Both the position numbers and the translations under genes were made by a program. Shown here piece after piece: positions 35,186 to 44,900 of a stretch of 64,000 nt of DNA (its first letter is position 1; each line of letters starts with the position of its first letter). The notes under the pieces are model-generated. The model was not told where the DNA came from. It worked only from the letters and a program-made list of their open reading frames with translations, and searched no databases. The stretch covers positions 1 to 64,000 of the forward strand of contig NZ_WKCB01000006.1 in the NCBI RefSeq assembly GCF_021606685.1. Reading direction: 5' to 3'. The stretch is from Pseudomonas syringae (GTDB taxonomy: Bacteria; Pseudomonadota; Gammaproteobacteria; Pseudomonadales; Pseudomonadaceae).

Positions 35186-35277
35186 GGCGGCGTTCCTTGC
35201 TGGCAAAAAGGCGGTTTGATTGCCAGAAAGTAGCGATGCCTGCCGGGTGCAAGGTGGTAGTTAACTGTTGAAGTTGT

Positions 35278-35310
35278 GGCGAGGGAGCAAGCGCCCTCGC
35301 CGCAGGTGTG
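35278..35310. repeat. Short REP-like hairpin
   Basis: ggcgaggg-agcaagcg-ccctcgcc forms an 8-bp stem between the large toxin-like gene's start region and the binding-protein gene end. It may also end the aphA operon transcript (minus strand), but no T-tract follows. Confidence 0.5.
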
Positions 35311-36402
35311 TCAGGTTCCTGATTTGATCTTGGTCCACGCGCGGGTGCGGGCGCGTTCGGCATCCCGGCCCAGCGGTTTCAAGGTGTAGAGCGTAGCCAT
35401 GGCCGCCTCGGTGGGGTACAGGTTGGGGTTGTTGCGGATCGCCGGGTCGACCAGGCTGGTCGCGTCCTTGTTGGGGTTGGGGTAGCCGACAAAGTCGCTG
35501 ATCGGCGCGATCACCCCGGGCTGCAGCAGGTAGTTGATAAAGGTGTAGGCATCCGCGGGGTTTTTCGCGCCCTTGGGAATCGCGAGCATGTCGAACCAGA
35601 TCGGCGCGCCCTCTTTGGGCAGGCGCATGTCCACCGTCACGCCGTTCTTGGCCTCTTTGGCACGGTTGGCGGCTTGCGAGAAGCTGCCGGAATAGCCCAC
35701 GGCCACGCAGATGTCACCGTTGGCAATATCGGCCATGTACTTGGACGAGTGGAAGTAGGTGATGTAGGGGCGGATCTTCATCAGCAACGCCCCGGCTTTT
35801 TCATAGTCCTTGGGGTTGCTGCTGTTGGGGTCCAGGCCCAGGTGTTGCAGGGCCAGGGGCAGGATTTCCGACGGCGAATCCAGCAAGGCCACGCCGCACT
35901 GCTTGAGTTTGCTGATGTTCTCTTCCTTGAAGATCAGGTCCCAGCTGTCCACCGGTGCATCGGCGCCGAGCGCAGCCTTGACCTTGTCGGGGTTGAAGCC
36001 GATCAGGATGGTGCCGTACATGTACGGCACGGCGAATTTATTGCCCGGGTCGTTGGCTTCGATCAGCTTCATCAGCTTGGGGTCGAGGTGGTTCCAGTTC
36101 GGCAACTGGCTGCGGTCCAGCGCCTGGAACACGCCGGCTTCGATCTGTTTGGCGAGGAACACATTGGACGGCACTACCACGTCATAGCCGGAGTTGCCCG
36201 TGAGCAGCTTGGCCTCCAAGGCTTCATTGGTGTCGAAGATGTCGTAGACCAGTTTGACCTTGGGGTTCTGCGCCTTGAAATCGTCCAGCGCCTTGGGGGT
36301 GATGTAGTCGAACCAGTTATAGACCCGCAGGGTCTTTTCTTCGGCGTGCGCGGCGCTGCTCAACACCGCGGCGCAGAGCACGAGAGACTTGAGCATGTTC
36401 AT
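35311..36402 (-). CDS. Polyamine-type periplasmic binding protein (PotF/SpuD family)
   Basis: A 363-residue protein with a signal peptide (LKSLVLCAAVLSSAAHA). The family N-terminus KTLRVYNWFDYITPKALDDF is clear, and GYDVVVPSNVFLAKQIEAGVF, YMYGTILIGFNP and the terminal WTKIKSG match PotF-like proteins. Its ATG overlaps the stop of the aphA gene (ATGA), so the pair is translationally coupled, as in P. aeruginosa PA1409-PA1410. Likely captures acetylated polyamines for the deacetylase. No permease or ATPase gene is adjacent. Confidence 0.9.
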   Translation of the reverse strand: MNMLKSLVLCAAVLSSAAHAEEKTLRVYNWFDYITPKALDDFKAQNPKVKLVYDIFDTNEALEAKLLTGNSGYDVVVPSNVFLAKQIEAGVFQALDRSQLPNWNHLDPKLMKLIEANDPGNKFAVPYMYGTILIGFNPDKVKAALGADAPVDSWDLIFKEENISKLKQCGVALLDSPSEILPLALQHLGLDPNSSNPKDYEKAGALLMKIRPYITYFHSSKYMADIANGDICVAVGYSGSFSQAANRAKEAKNGVTVDMRLPKEGAPIWFDMLAIPKGAKNPADAYTFINYLLQPGVIAPISDFVGYPNPNKDATSLVDPAIRNNPNLYPTEAAMATLYTLKPLGRDAERARTRAWTKIKSGT

Positions 36403-37433
36403 TGGGCTGCTTCCTCGAAACCTTCAAGCACGTTGACGGCATTGATGCCGATTTCTTCCACCGCGTAACCGCCTTCCATCACAAACAGCGTCGGTTTGCC
36501 CAGGCGGGCGATACGCGCACCCATGGCCAGGTAATCCGGGCTGTCGAGTTTGAACTGTGAGATCGGGTCGTCCTTGAAGGTGTCCACCCCGAGGGAGACC
36601 ACGATGACGTCGGCGCCGTAACTCTCGATTTCGCTGCAGGCCTGTTCCAGCGCGGCACTCCAGGTCTCCCAGCCGGAGCCTGCGGGCAACGGGTAGTTGA
36701 AGTTGAAGCCCGCCCCCGCACCTTCGCCCAGCTCATCGGCATAGCCCAGGAAAAACGGAAACTCAGCTTCCGGGTGGCCGTGGATCGAGGTGAACAGCAC
36801 ATCGCTGCGCGCGTAGAAAATCGATTGAGTGCCGTTGCCGTGGTGGTAATCCACGTCAAGGATCGCGACTTTCTGGTGGCCTTGATCGAGAAACGTCTGG
36901 GCGGCGATCGCCGCGTTGTTGAGGTAGCAATAACCGCCCATCAAGTCGCTGGCGGCATGGTGCCCGGGCGGTCGGCACAGGGCGAAGGCACTGTGGGCAC
37001 CTTGCTGGATCGCCTGTTGCGCGGTGAGGGCGACCTGGGCCGCGCTATATGCGGCTTGCCAGGTGCCGGCGGTAATTGGCGCGCCGCCGTCGAAGCTGTA
37101 ATAGCCGAGTTGGCCATGCAGGCTGGTGGGCAATACGCGGCGCAGGGTGCGGGCGGGCCAGGTGTAGGGCAGCAAGTCGCCGTCCTGGCCAAATTCGGTC
37201 CAGCGTGCCCACGCACCTTTGAAGAACTCGAGGTAGTCAGTGCTGTGGATACGTTGCAGCGGCGCCAGGCCAAAGTCCTGGGGCGCTTGCACCGGGCCTA
37301 GGTCACGGTCCTTGACCCGTTGCAGCACATGGTCGGCGCGCGAGGGCATTTCAAAGCAGGGCATCAATTGCCCGTCCATCAATTCGCAGCGGCCGTGGTG
37401 CAGGTGGTGATCGTCCGAGTAGATCGTCAGCAT
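36399..37433 (-). CDS. aphA: Acetylpolyamine amidohydrolase (class II HDAC-like)
   Basis: A 344-residue zinc amidohydrolase that removes acetyl groups from acetylputrescine/acetylcadaverine-type substrates. Motifs: CRPPGHHA (catalytic His pair, residues about 153-160), GGYCYLNN, DVDYHHGNGTQ with zinc ligands Asp and His, GVDTFKDDP and EGGYAVEEIG. The length is that of AphA/AphB in P. aeruginosa. It is first in the two-gene operon with a PotF-like binding protein, which supports acetylpolyamines rather than protein substrates. The divergence from the AraC gene is not direct; a 175-bp gap with a half REP intervenes. Confidence 0.9.
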   Translation of the reverse strand: MLTIYSDDHHLHHGRCELMDGQLMPCFEMPSRADHVLQRVKDRDLGPVQAPQDFGLAPLQRIHSTDYLEFFKGAWARWTEFGQDGDLLPYTWPARTLRRVLPTSLHGQLGYYSFDGGAPITAGTWQAAYSAAQVALTAQQAIQQGAHSAFALCRPPGHHAASDLMGGYCYLNNAAIAAQTFLDQGHQKVAILDVDYHHGNGTQSIFYARSDVLFTSIHGHPEAEFPFFLGYADELGEGAGAGFNFNYPLPAGSGWETWSAALEQACSEIESYGADVIVVSLGVDTFKDDPISQFKLDSPDYLAMGARIARLGKPTLFVMEGGYAVEEIGINAVNVLEGFEEAAQ

Positions 37434-37563
37434 TTTGTTGTTTTCCGCAGGCTGTGTCGGTGCATTCAGTCTTGCGGTGGGCGGGGTTTATGAGAATGGC
37501 AGGAGCGGCCAAAAGGGGATAAATATGGCCAAAGTATCTGTCCGCAATTCGCCCCATTTATGT

Positions 37564-37585
37564 GCAAGCAAGCCCGCTCGCCACA
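37564..37585. repeat. Solo REP arm
   Basis: gcaagcaagcccgctcgcca, with following ca, matches the right arm of REPINs in this window without a partner. Confidence 0.5.
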
Positions 37586-37608
37586 GGTGGGGGGCATTCT
37601 TGCCTGTA

Positions 37609-38601
37609 TCACGCGCGAAACTGGCTCGGCGCCACGCCGCTCCAGCGTACGAAGGCATGGCGGAAGCTCGCGGTTTCGCTGAACCCCAGCGCTTCCGCTA
37701 TCCGATAGATCGGCCACTCATCCTCCCCCAGCAACTGTTTGGCCCGCTCGAAGCGTAGCTCGTCGAGCAGTTCCTGATAGCTGCAGCCCTGGTCGTGCAG
37801 GTGGCGGCGCAAGGTGCGTGCCGAGCAGTTCAGCTGCCGCGCCAGCCCTTCAAGGCCTGGCGCGGCCTGCAGTTGGCTGGCAAGCACTTGGCGGACCCGC
37901 CCCAGCCAGGCTTGGCGCCCGGTGAACTCAAGGTTCTGTTTGCGGCACCGCTCGGCCATGGCCTGGTGGGTTACGGCGTCGGCCAGGGGTAACGGCTGAT
38001 TCAACCAGTGCTGGTCGAAGGCAAAGGCATTGGTGCTGGCCTGAAACTGCAAGGGGCAGTCGAAGCGTTCGCGGTAGCGCGCTTGGTAGTCCGGCGCATC
38101 GTGCTCAAAGCGGGCGCCAAGCAGCGGCAGCGGCTGGCCGAGCAGGTCGTCGCAGATGACTTTCAGCGACACCAGGCAAAACTCGACATTGAAGGTTTCC
38201 AGGGTCGGGTTCTCGCGATAATCACTGGCGCTGAACCAGATCCGCTCGCCGTCCTCGACCAGGCTCAGCTCGAAAAGTGTTCCCAGCAGCGCCGGATACC
38301 GCAGGGCCAGGCGCAAAGCGTCACCTAAGGTGGCACTGGTGAGCAGGGCATAGCCGAGCATGCCGTAGGACGAAACGTGCATGCGCCGGCCCAGTTCCAG
38401 GCCGATATCCCGTTGCAACGCCACGGCATTGGCGCACACGTGCATCTCCTGGCGGGTGGTAATGCGCGTGTCGGCGCGGCTCAGGTCTGCCGCGCAGATG
38501 CCGCTGCCGGCCAGCAAGGTGTCGCCGGGCAGGCCCCGTTCCTTGAAGGTGCCAAGTACCAGGGAGACCGCGTTGAGGGTGGTGAGGTGGGAATGCAGCA
38601 T
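37609..38601 (-). CDS. AraC-family regulator with arabinose-binding-like N-terminal domain (OruR/ArgR-like build)
   Basis: A 330-residue regulator. The N-terminal domain, about 20-200 (Arabinose_bd type: LELGRRMHVSSYGMLGYALLTSATLGDALRLALRY), precedes the AraC HTH at about 235-325 (LEGLARQLNCSARTLRRHLHDQGCSYQELLDELRFERAKQLL; IYRIAEALGFSETASFRHAFVRWSGVAPSQFR). The build is shared by regulators of amino-acid and polyamine breakdown. It lies between aphA and the asparaginase gene, so either could be a target; no site was recognised. Confidence 0.87.
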   Translation of the reverse strand: MLHSHLTTLNAVSLVLGTFKERGLPGDTLLAGSGICAADLSRADTRITTRQEMHVCANAVALQRDIGLELGRRMHVSSYGMLGYALLTSATLGDALRLALRYPALLGTLFELSLVEDGERIWFSASDYRENPTLETFNVEFCLVSLKVICDDLLGQPLPLLGARFEHDAPDYQARYRERFDCPLQFQASTNAFAFDQHWLNQPLPLADAVTHQAMAERCRKQNLEFTGRQAWLGRVRQVLASQLQAAPGLEGLARQLNCSARTLRRHLHDQGCSYQELLDELRFERAKQLLGEDEWPIYRIAEALGFSETASFRHAFVRWSGVAPSQFRA

Positions 38602-38651
38602 GGACACTTCCAGCCAGGGGGTGGCTGGAAGTGGAGCAAGTTATATGCCGG

Positions 38652-39629
38652 TCAGCTCAGTTCGCCGCACAGGTCGAGTTCGACCAGGCGCCGTACCTCA
38701 GCGTTAGCCAGGCCCGCGCCGAGCAGCGCGTTGAGCTTGCCGAACAGCGCTTCACGGGTCATCCCGCCGCCCGACAGCACGCCCACGCCACGCAAGCGGC
38801 TGCCGGCTTCGTAGACATCCAGCTCCACGCCGCCTTCATGGCATTGAGTGATTGCCACCACGACCACACCCTTGTCCTGGGCGCGTTGCAGGCTGGCCAG
38901 GAACGCCGGGTTGTCGCTGGGCCCGGTGCCGCTGCCGAAGCATTCCAGCACCAAGGCCTGGATGCCGCTGTCGACCAGCGCGTCCAGTTGCACGGCGGCA
39001 ATGCCCGGTACCAGCGGCAGCACGCCGACATTCGCCAGGGCCTTGGCGTGACGGTAATCCAGGGTTGCCGGGACGTTGCTCGCCTTGGCCACGCCGCCGT
39101 TGCGTTGCAGCGCGGCAAACGGATGGCGACCAAAGCTGCGGATTTTCGCGCAACGGGTCGGCGCCATCAGTGCACCGTGAAAATACAGGTGCACGCCCGG
39201 CGCGAGGCCGTCGCCCAAGGCTGCCAGCGCACCGCTGACGTTTTCCCAGGCGTCGCTGTCCGGCACACCCGCCGGCAGCATGGAGCCGGTAAACACCACC
39301 GGCGCCGGCAGGCCCAGCAACTGGAAACTCATGGCCGCCGCGCTGTAGGCCAGGGTGTCGGTGCCGTGCAGGATCAATACGGCGTCGCAGCCCTCGTCCA
39401 CGGCGTCGACCACGGCAGTGCGCAGGCGCTGCCAGTAGGCCGGGGTCATGTTGGCGCTGTCGATCAGTGGCGCCATTTCGCGAAAGCGCCAGGCGGGTAC
39501 TTGCGCGTCGGCAAGCTGTGCGCGCATGCGGGCTTCGAAACCGGATGCCGGGGCCAGGCCGTTGGCACTGGCCTGCATGCCGATGGTGCCGCCGGTATAG
39601 AGCACCATCACATTGTTAGCTGGTTGCAT
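38652..39629 (-). CDS. ansA: L-asparaginase, cytoplasmic
   Basis: A 325-residue asparaginase/glutaminase-fold enzyme. The first active-site Thr motif is VLYTGGTIG (residues 9-17) and the second is LILHGTDTLAYSAAAMSF (about 86-103). VFTGSMLPAG is also conserved. There is no signal peptide, so it acts in the cytoplasm, turning asparagine into aspartate and ammonia. The next genes upstream on this strand are an AGCS amino-acid symporter and aspartate ammonia-lyase, consistent with a route asparagine to fumarate. Confidence 0.88.
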   Translation of the reverse strand: MQPANNVMVLYTGGTIGMQASANGLAPASGFEARMRAQLADAQVPAWRFREMAPLIDSANMTPAYWQRLRTAVVDAVDEGCDAVLILHGTDTLAYSAAAMSFQLLGLPAPVVFTGSMLPAGVPDSDAWENVSGALAALGDGLAPGVHLYFHGALMAPTRCAKIRSFGRHPFAALQRNGGVAKASNVPATLDYRHAKALANVGVLPLVPGIAAVQLDALVDSGIQALVLECFGSGTGPSDNPAFLASLQRAQDKGVVVVAITQCHEGGVELDVYEAGSRLRGVGVLSGGGMTREALFGKLNALLGAGLANAEVRRLVELDLCGELS

Positions 39630-39706
39630 CGAAAAATCTCCTGAACGAAAAACGCCGCCGGGCCCAGAGCATGCCCAAGGCCGGGCGGCGTGTCATCTAT
39701 CTACAT

Positions 39707-41158
39707 TCAGCGTTGCGTTTGCGCGCCCAGTTCAGCCGATGCTTGAGCCGCTGGCTCAGGCTTCACCGGGTTGGCCGGCCAGGCCTTGCGGTCCAGGTCC
39801 AGGTCGGGGAACTGGCTGGAGTCGAACACCGGGGTCTTGATGCCCGCCGCGCGCTGGTTGTCGTAGTCGTTCAGGATGCGCATGGCGATCTTGAACAGGA
39901 ACGCCAGGGCGAACAGGTTGACGAACGCGAGCATGGTCATGGTGATGTCGGCGAAGGCGAACACGGTGCCAAGGTTCTCGATGGAACCCCAGAAAATCAA
40001 CACCAGTACCAGGGCGCGATAGCCCATCAGCACCTTGCGATTGTTACCGACCAGGAAGCGCAGGTTGCTCTCACCGAGGTAGTAGTTGTACATGATCGAG
40101 GTGAACACGAACAACGCCAGGGCCACCGAGATGAACATGCGGCCCCAGTCACCGACCACCGCCGCCAGGGAGTTCTGGGTCAGGGCAATGCCGTCGCCTT
40201 CAAAGCCTGGGGTGTAGAAACCGGAGAGCAGGATCAGCAGTGCGGTGCAGGTGCAGATCACGAAGGTGTCGAGGAACACGCTGAACGCCTGAACCACGCC
40301 TTGGGCGATCGGGTGTTCTACCGAGGCCACTGCCGCCACGTTAGGCGCACTGCCCAGGCCGGCTTCGTTGGCGAACACGCCGCGTTTTACACCCATGATG
40401 ATCGCGCTGCCCACCAGGCCACCGAAGGCTTGGTCGAGGCCGAAGGCGCTCTTGACGATGGTCGCGAGCATGGCGGGTACGTGGTCGAATTGCAGCACGA
40501 TCACGTACAGGGTCACGGCGATGTACACCAGGGTCTTGACCGGCACCAGCAGGTCGGCGATCGAGGCGATGCGCTTGATCCCGCCGATGAACACCAGGCC
40601 CAGCAACACGGCCAGGGCCAGGCCGGTGTAGGTGGTGTCCAGGCCAAACGCGTTGTTCAGCGAGTGCGTCACGGCGTGTGCTTGCAGGCCGTTGAAGGCA
40701 AAACCGAAGGTCACCAGCAACAGGAACGCCATGACCATACCCAGCCAACGCTTCTGCAAGCCGTGCTGAATATAGTAGGCCGGGCCGCCACGGTAGGTGC
40801 CTTCGACGTCGGTGCGCTTGTACAGCTGGCCGAGGGAGCACTCGATAAAGCTCGACGACATGCCCACCAGCGCGGTGACCCACATCCAGAACACGGCACC
40901 CGGGCCACCCAGGGTCACGGCAATGCCGACGCCTGCGATGTTACCGGCGCCGACGCGGCCGGCCAGGCTGAGCATCAGCGCCTGGAACGAGCTGAGTTGG
41001 CCGGAGCTGCTCTTGAGGCTGTCTTTAAACACCGAGAACATGTGGAAAAAGTGGCGCAACTGCACGAAACGCGAGCGGATCGTGAAATAACCGCCGAGCC
41101 CGACAATGAGCACGATCAGTACTTTCCCTGAGAGGAAGTCGTTGATGACTTCGAGCAT
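39707..41158 (-). CDS. AGCS-family sodium:amino acid symporter
   Basis: A 483-residue inner-membrane carrier with about 10-11 helices. Family features: GLGGYFTIRSRFVQLRHFFHMF near residue 20, AGRVGAGNIAGVGIAVTLGGPGAVFWMWVTALVGM (about 75-110) and VEGTYRGGPAYYIQHGL. FANEAGLGSAPNVAAVA is the conserved segment near residue 280. AGCS carriers take up alanine, glycine or related amino acids with Na+. GAGGAACACTCC precedes ATG 41158 and decides the start. A leader of about 170 nt is predicted (see promoter entry). Confidence 0.92.
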   Translation of the reverse strand: MLEVINDFLSGKVLIVLIVGLGGYFTIRSRFVQLRHFFHMFSVFKDSLKSSSGQLSSFQALMLSLAGRVGAGNIAGVGIAVTLGGPGAVFWMWVTALVGMSSSFIECSLGQLYKRTDVEGTYRGGPAYYIQHGLQKRWLGMVMAFLLLVTFGFAFNGLQAHAVTHSLNNAFGLDTTYTGLALAVLLGLVFIGGIKRIASIADLLVPVKTLVYIAVTLYVIVLQFDHVPAMLATIVKSAFGLDQAFGGLVGSAIIMGVKRGVFANEAGLGSAPNVAAVASVEHPIAQGVVQAFSVFLDTFVICTCTALLILLSGFYTPGFEGDGIALTQNSLAAVVGDWGRMFISVALALFVFTSIMYNYYLGESNLRFLVGNNRKVLMGYRALVLVLIFWGSIENLGTVFAFADITMTMLAFVNLFALAFLFKIAMRILNDYDNQRAAGIKTPVFDSSQFPDLDLDRKAWPANPVKPEPAAQASAELGAQTQR

Positions 41159-41332
41159 GGAGTGTTCCTCGCTGATTTTTCTAATGGCAAACGCAGGACG
41201 GTTCGACGTGTCGCTCAGCACCAGGCAGTGCACGACGTTCGACCCCAATCCTTTTGCGGGTGTTGTTATTCATGCGGTTTCGCGCTCTCCAGGACCTCGT
41301 TACCGACGATCTCTGACGCGAAGAGGGGCGGC

Positions 41333-41338
41333 ACTATA
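41333..41338 (-). promoter_or_regulatory. Candidate -10 element of the AGCS symporter gene
   Basis: TATAGT on the minus strand gives a transcript start near 41326 and a 5' leader of about 168 nt. Within it, an imperfect hairpin is centred near 41228 (gcac-tgcctg-gtgc core). The gap 41159-41549 holds this leader and the aspA terminator; nothing else was recognised. Confidence 0.35.
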
Positions 41339-41460
41339 CCTAGGCGAGCATCATCCGTCTGCACGGGGCGATTAAAGGTTTCAGCCGGGCTGAATAGGGA
41401 AAGTCGGATTTGCAGGGCGATATTGGATTTTTTATGGGCTTCATTTCACAACCTTGAGGC

Positions 41461-41495
41461 AAAAAAAAGGGCCTGAAGAACGAGCCTTCAGGCCC
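41461..41495 (-). terminator. Rho-independent terminator after aspA
   Basis: gggcctgaag (41469-41478) pairs with cttcaggccc (41486-41495). The minus strand continues into eight T. Confidence 0.92.
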
Positions 41496-41549
41496 TCAAA
41501 AGGTGAGAGGTGTCTAGTCCCTCAACCTGGTGAGCGGTGCAACAAACGC

Positions 41550-42974
<1,425 letters not shown>

Positions 42975-43071
42975 GACGGAAATCATCTCGATAGGGACCC
43001 GGAACAGGCCGGAACACCGCGAATGCTAGGCTTGTGGAAGTTTTTGGGCCAATGCTGTTAAACACTGGCCT

Positions 43072-43086
43072 ATGCATAAACGGCAT
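43072..43086. promoter_or_regulatory. Candidate LysR site between aspA and its divergent regulator gene
   Basis: atgc-ataaacg-gcat is an inverted repeat containing T-N11-A, the LysR-type core, at 98 nt from aspA and 71 nt from the regulator start. Confidence 0.5.
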
Positions 43087-43156
43087 AATGTGAGTGTGAC
43101 CCGGCTATCATGGCGGGCGTGTGTGCCAAAATGGTGCGTACCCGTGGGAGGCAGTG

Positions 43157-44065
43157 ATGAACCTTGAGAGCAAATGGCTGGAAGACTTCAGCGCCCTGGC
43201 GGCAACCCGCAGCTTTTCCCAGGCGGCGGAACGGCGCTTTGTCACTCAGCCGGCGTTCAGCCGACGTATCCGCAGCCTGGAGGCCGCGCTGGGCCTGACC
43301 CTGGTCAACCGCTCGCGCACCCCGGTGGAGCTGACGGCGGCGGGGCAGTTGTTCCTGGTCACCGCACGCACGGTGGTCGAACAGCTCGGTGAAGTGCTGC
43401 GCCATTTGCATCACCTGGAAGGCGGGCAGGGCGAGGTCATGCAAGTGGCCGCCGCCCACTCCCTGGCACTGGGTTTCTTCCCGCGCTGGATCGCGCAACT
43501 GCGCAACGAAGGCCTGAACATCGCCACACGGCTGGTGGCCACCAACGTTGGTGATGCCGTGCACGCCCTGCGTGAAGGCGGTTGCGACCTGATGCTGGCG
43601 TTCTACGACCCTGATGCAGCGATGCAGATGGACGCGGAAATCTTCCCGTCGCTGCACCTGGGCAACACTGAAATGCTCCCGGTGTGCGCCGCCGACGCCG
43701 ATGGCAACCCGCTGTTCGACCTGGAAGGCGAGGGCAGCGTGCCGTTGCTGGCCTACAGTGCTGGCGCGTTCCTCGGCCGTTCGGTGCACCTGCTGCTGCG
43801 TCAGCGCGCGCTGCGCTTTACCACCGTGTACGAAACCGCCATGGCCGATAGCCTCAAGAGCATGGCGTTGGAAGGCCTGGGCATTGCCTGGGTGCCGCAA
43901 TTGAGCGTGCGTGCCGAACTCGCTCGCGGAGAACTCGTTGTCTGCGGCGGCCCGCAATGGCATGTGCCGCTGGAAATCCGCCTGTATCGCTGCGCCTTGG
44001 TGCGCAAGGCGAATGTGCGGTTGTTGTGGCGCAAGCTGGAAGGTGGCGCGGCGCAAACCACCTGA
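43157..44065 (+). CDS. LysR-family regulator divergent from aspA
   Basis: A 302-residue regulator with N-terminal HTH (WLEDFSALAATRSFSQAAERRFVTQPAFSRRIRSLEAALG, residues 7-45) and effector domain from about 90 (GEVMQVAAAHSLALGFFPRWI). GGGAGGCAGTG sits right before ATG 43157. Divergence from aspA with a T-N11-A dyad between suggests control of aspartase; the same arrangement occurs in other pseudomonads (PA5428-PA5429). Confidence 0.88.
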   Translation: MNLESKWLEDFSALAATRSFSQAAERRFVTQPAFSRRIRSLEAALGLTLVNRSRTPVELTAAGQLFLVTARTVVEQLGEVLRHLHHLEGGQGEVMQVAAAHSLALGFFPRWIAQLRNEGLNIATRLVATNVGDAVHALREGGCDLMLAFYDPDAAMQMDAEIFPSLHLGNTEMLPVCAADADGNPLFDLEGEGSVPLLAYSAGAFLGRSVHLLLRQRALRFTTVYETAMADSLKSMALEGLGIAWVPQLSVRAELARGELVVCGGPQWHVPLEIRLYRCALVRKANVRLLWRKLEGGAAQTT

Positions 44066-44082
44066 GCCGAATACCGGGCAAA

Positions 44083-44169
44083 TGTGGGAGGGGGCTTGCC
44101 CCCGATAGCGGTGTATCAGTGACAGATAAGTGCCTGACACACTGTCATCGGGAGCAAGCCCCCTCCCAC
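44083..44169. repeat. REPIN (gggggcttgcccc type)
   Basis: tgtgggagggggcttgcccc at the left and its inverted copy (one difference, gggagcaagccccc) at the right, 87 bp overall. It is in the 332-bp gap before purE. Confidence 0.92.
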
Positions 44170-44273
44170 CGGTTTTTGCGGTGTGTGGGACTGACTTGAA
44201 AGTCAATAAAACCGCCACTTTGCGCCACTGGACAGATGGTCATCCGAGGGGCTGTTTATCTGGATTATTACGG

Positions 44274-44279
44274 TATACT
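44274..44279 (+). promoter_or_regulatory. purE: purE promoter -10 element
   Basis: TATACT preceded by gctgtt 17 nt upstream as a weak -35. The start would be near 44286, about 112 nt before purE, leaving a leader with hairpins. Confidence 0.5.
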
Positions 44280-44316
44280 GCGCGGCCTTCGGCCGGTCCA
44301 ACCGGCCAAATTTCGT

Positions 44317-44359
44317 ACAACAAGCCACGCCGGATTTCCCGCGTGGCTTGTTGTTTTTT
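44317..44359 (+). terminator. Intrinsic terminator inside the purE leader (attenuator or end of a short RNA)
   Basis: acaacaagccacgc (44317-44330) and its exact complement (44341-44354) form a 14-bp stem with a 10-nt loop, followed by a run of T. It lies between the purE promoter and gene. A smaller hairpin, ggccggt-cca-accggcc, precedes it at about 44292-44308. Confidence 0.8.
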
Positions 44360-44397
44360 GACGCGCCTGCGGGCGCCCAGAGAGAAGAGGCACGACG

Positions 44398-44889
44398 ATG
44401 AGTGCATTGGTTGGCGTGATCATGGGCTCCAAGTCCGATTGGTCCACCCTTAGCCACACCGCCGATATGCTGGAAAAACTCGGCATTCCCTACGAAGTGA
44501 AAGTGGTCTCCGCCCACCGCACTCCGGATTTGCTGTTCCAGTATGCCGATGAAGCAGAATCCCGTGGCATCGAGGTGATCATCGCCGGTGCCGGCGGTGC
44601 AGCGCACCTGCCGGGCATGTGTGCGGCCAAGACCCACCTGCCGGTGCTCGGTGTGCCGGTGCAGTCTTCGATGCTCTCGGGCGTGGATTCGCTGTTGTCC
44701 ATCGTGCAGATGCCGGCCGGTATCCCGGTGGCCACCCTGGCGATCGGCAAGGCCGGCGCGATCAACGCAGCCTTGCTGTCCGCCAGCATCCTGGGCGCCA
44801 AGCACCCGCAGTTTCACGCGGTGCTGAAAAAATTCCGTGCCGAGCAAACAGACAGCGTGCTGGACAATCCAGACCCACGTATCGCCTGA
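44398..44889 (+). CDS. purE: N5-carboxyaminoimidazole ribonucleotide mutase
   Basis: A 163-residue class I PurE that moves the carboxyl of N5-CAIR to give CAIR in purine synthesis. [20 protein letters not shown] (residues 6-25), VVSAHRTPD with catalytic His, and [17 protein letters not shown] are intact. AGAGAAGAGGC lies just upstream. It forms an operon with purK, 11 nt apart, and lies downstream of an apparent leader terminator, so transcription is probably attenuated. Confidence 0.97.
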   Translation: MSALVGVIMGSKSDWSTLSHTADMLEKLGIPYEVKVVSAHRTPDLLFQYADEAESRGIEVIIAGAGGAAHLPGMCAAKTHLPVLGVPVQSSMLSGVDSLLSIVQMPAGIPVATLAIGKAGAINAALLSASILGAKHPQFHAVLKKFRAEQTDSVLDNPDPRIA

Positions 44890-44900
44890 GGTTGTTGACG

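Noticed and set aside
41159..41340. Glycine riboswitch before the AGCS gene
   Set aside because: Only the GCAAAAGGA core and a GGAGAG appear. The CCGAAGG element and correct stem order are absent, so I do not call an aptamer.
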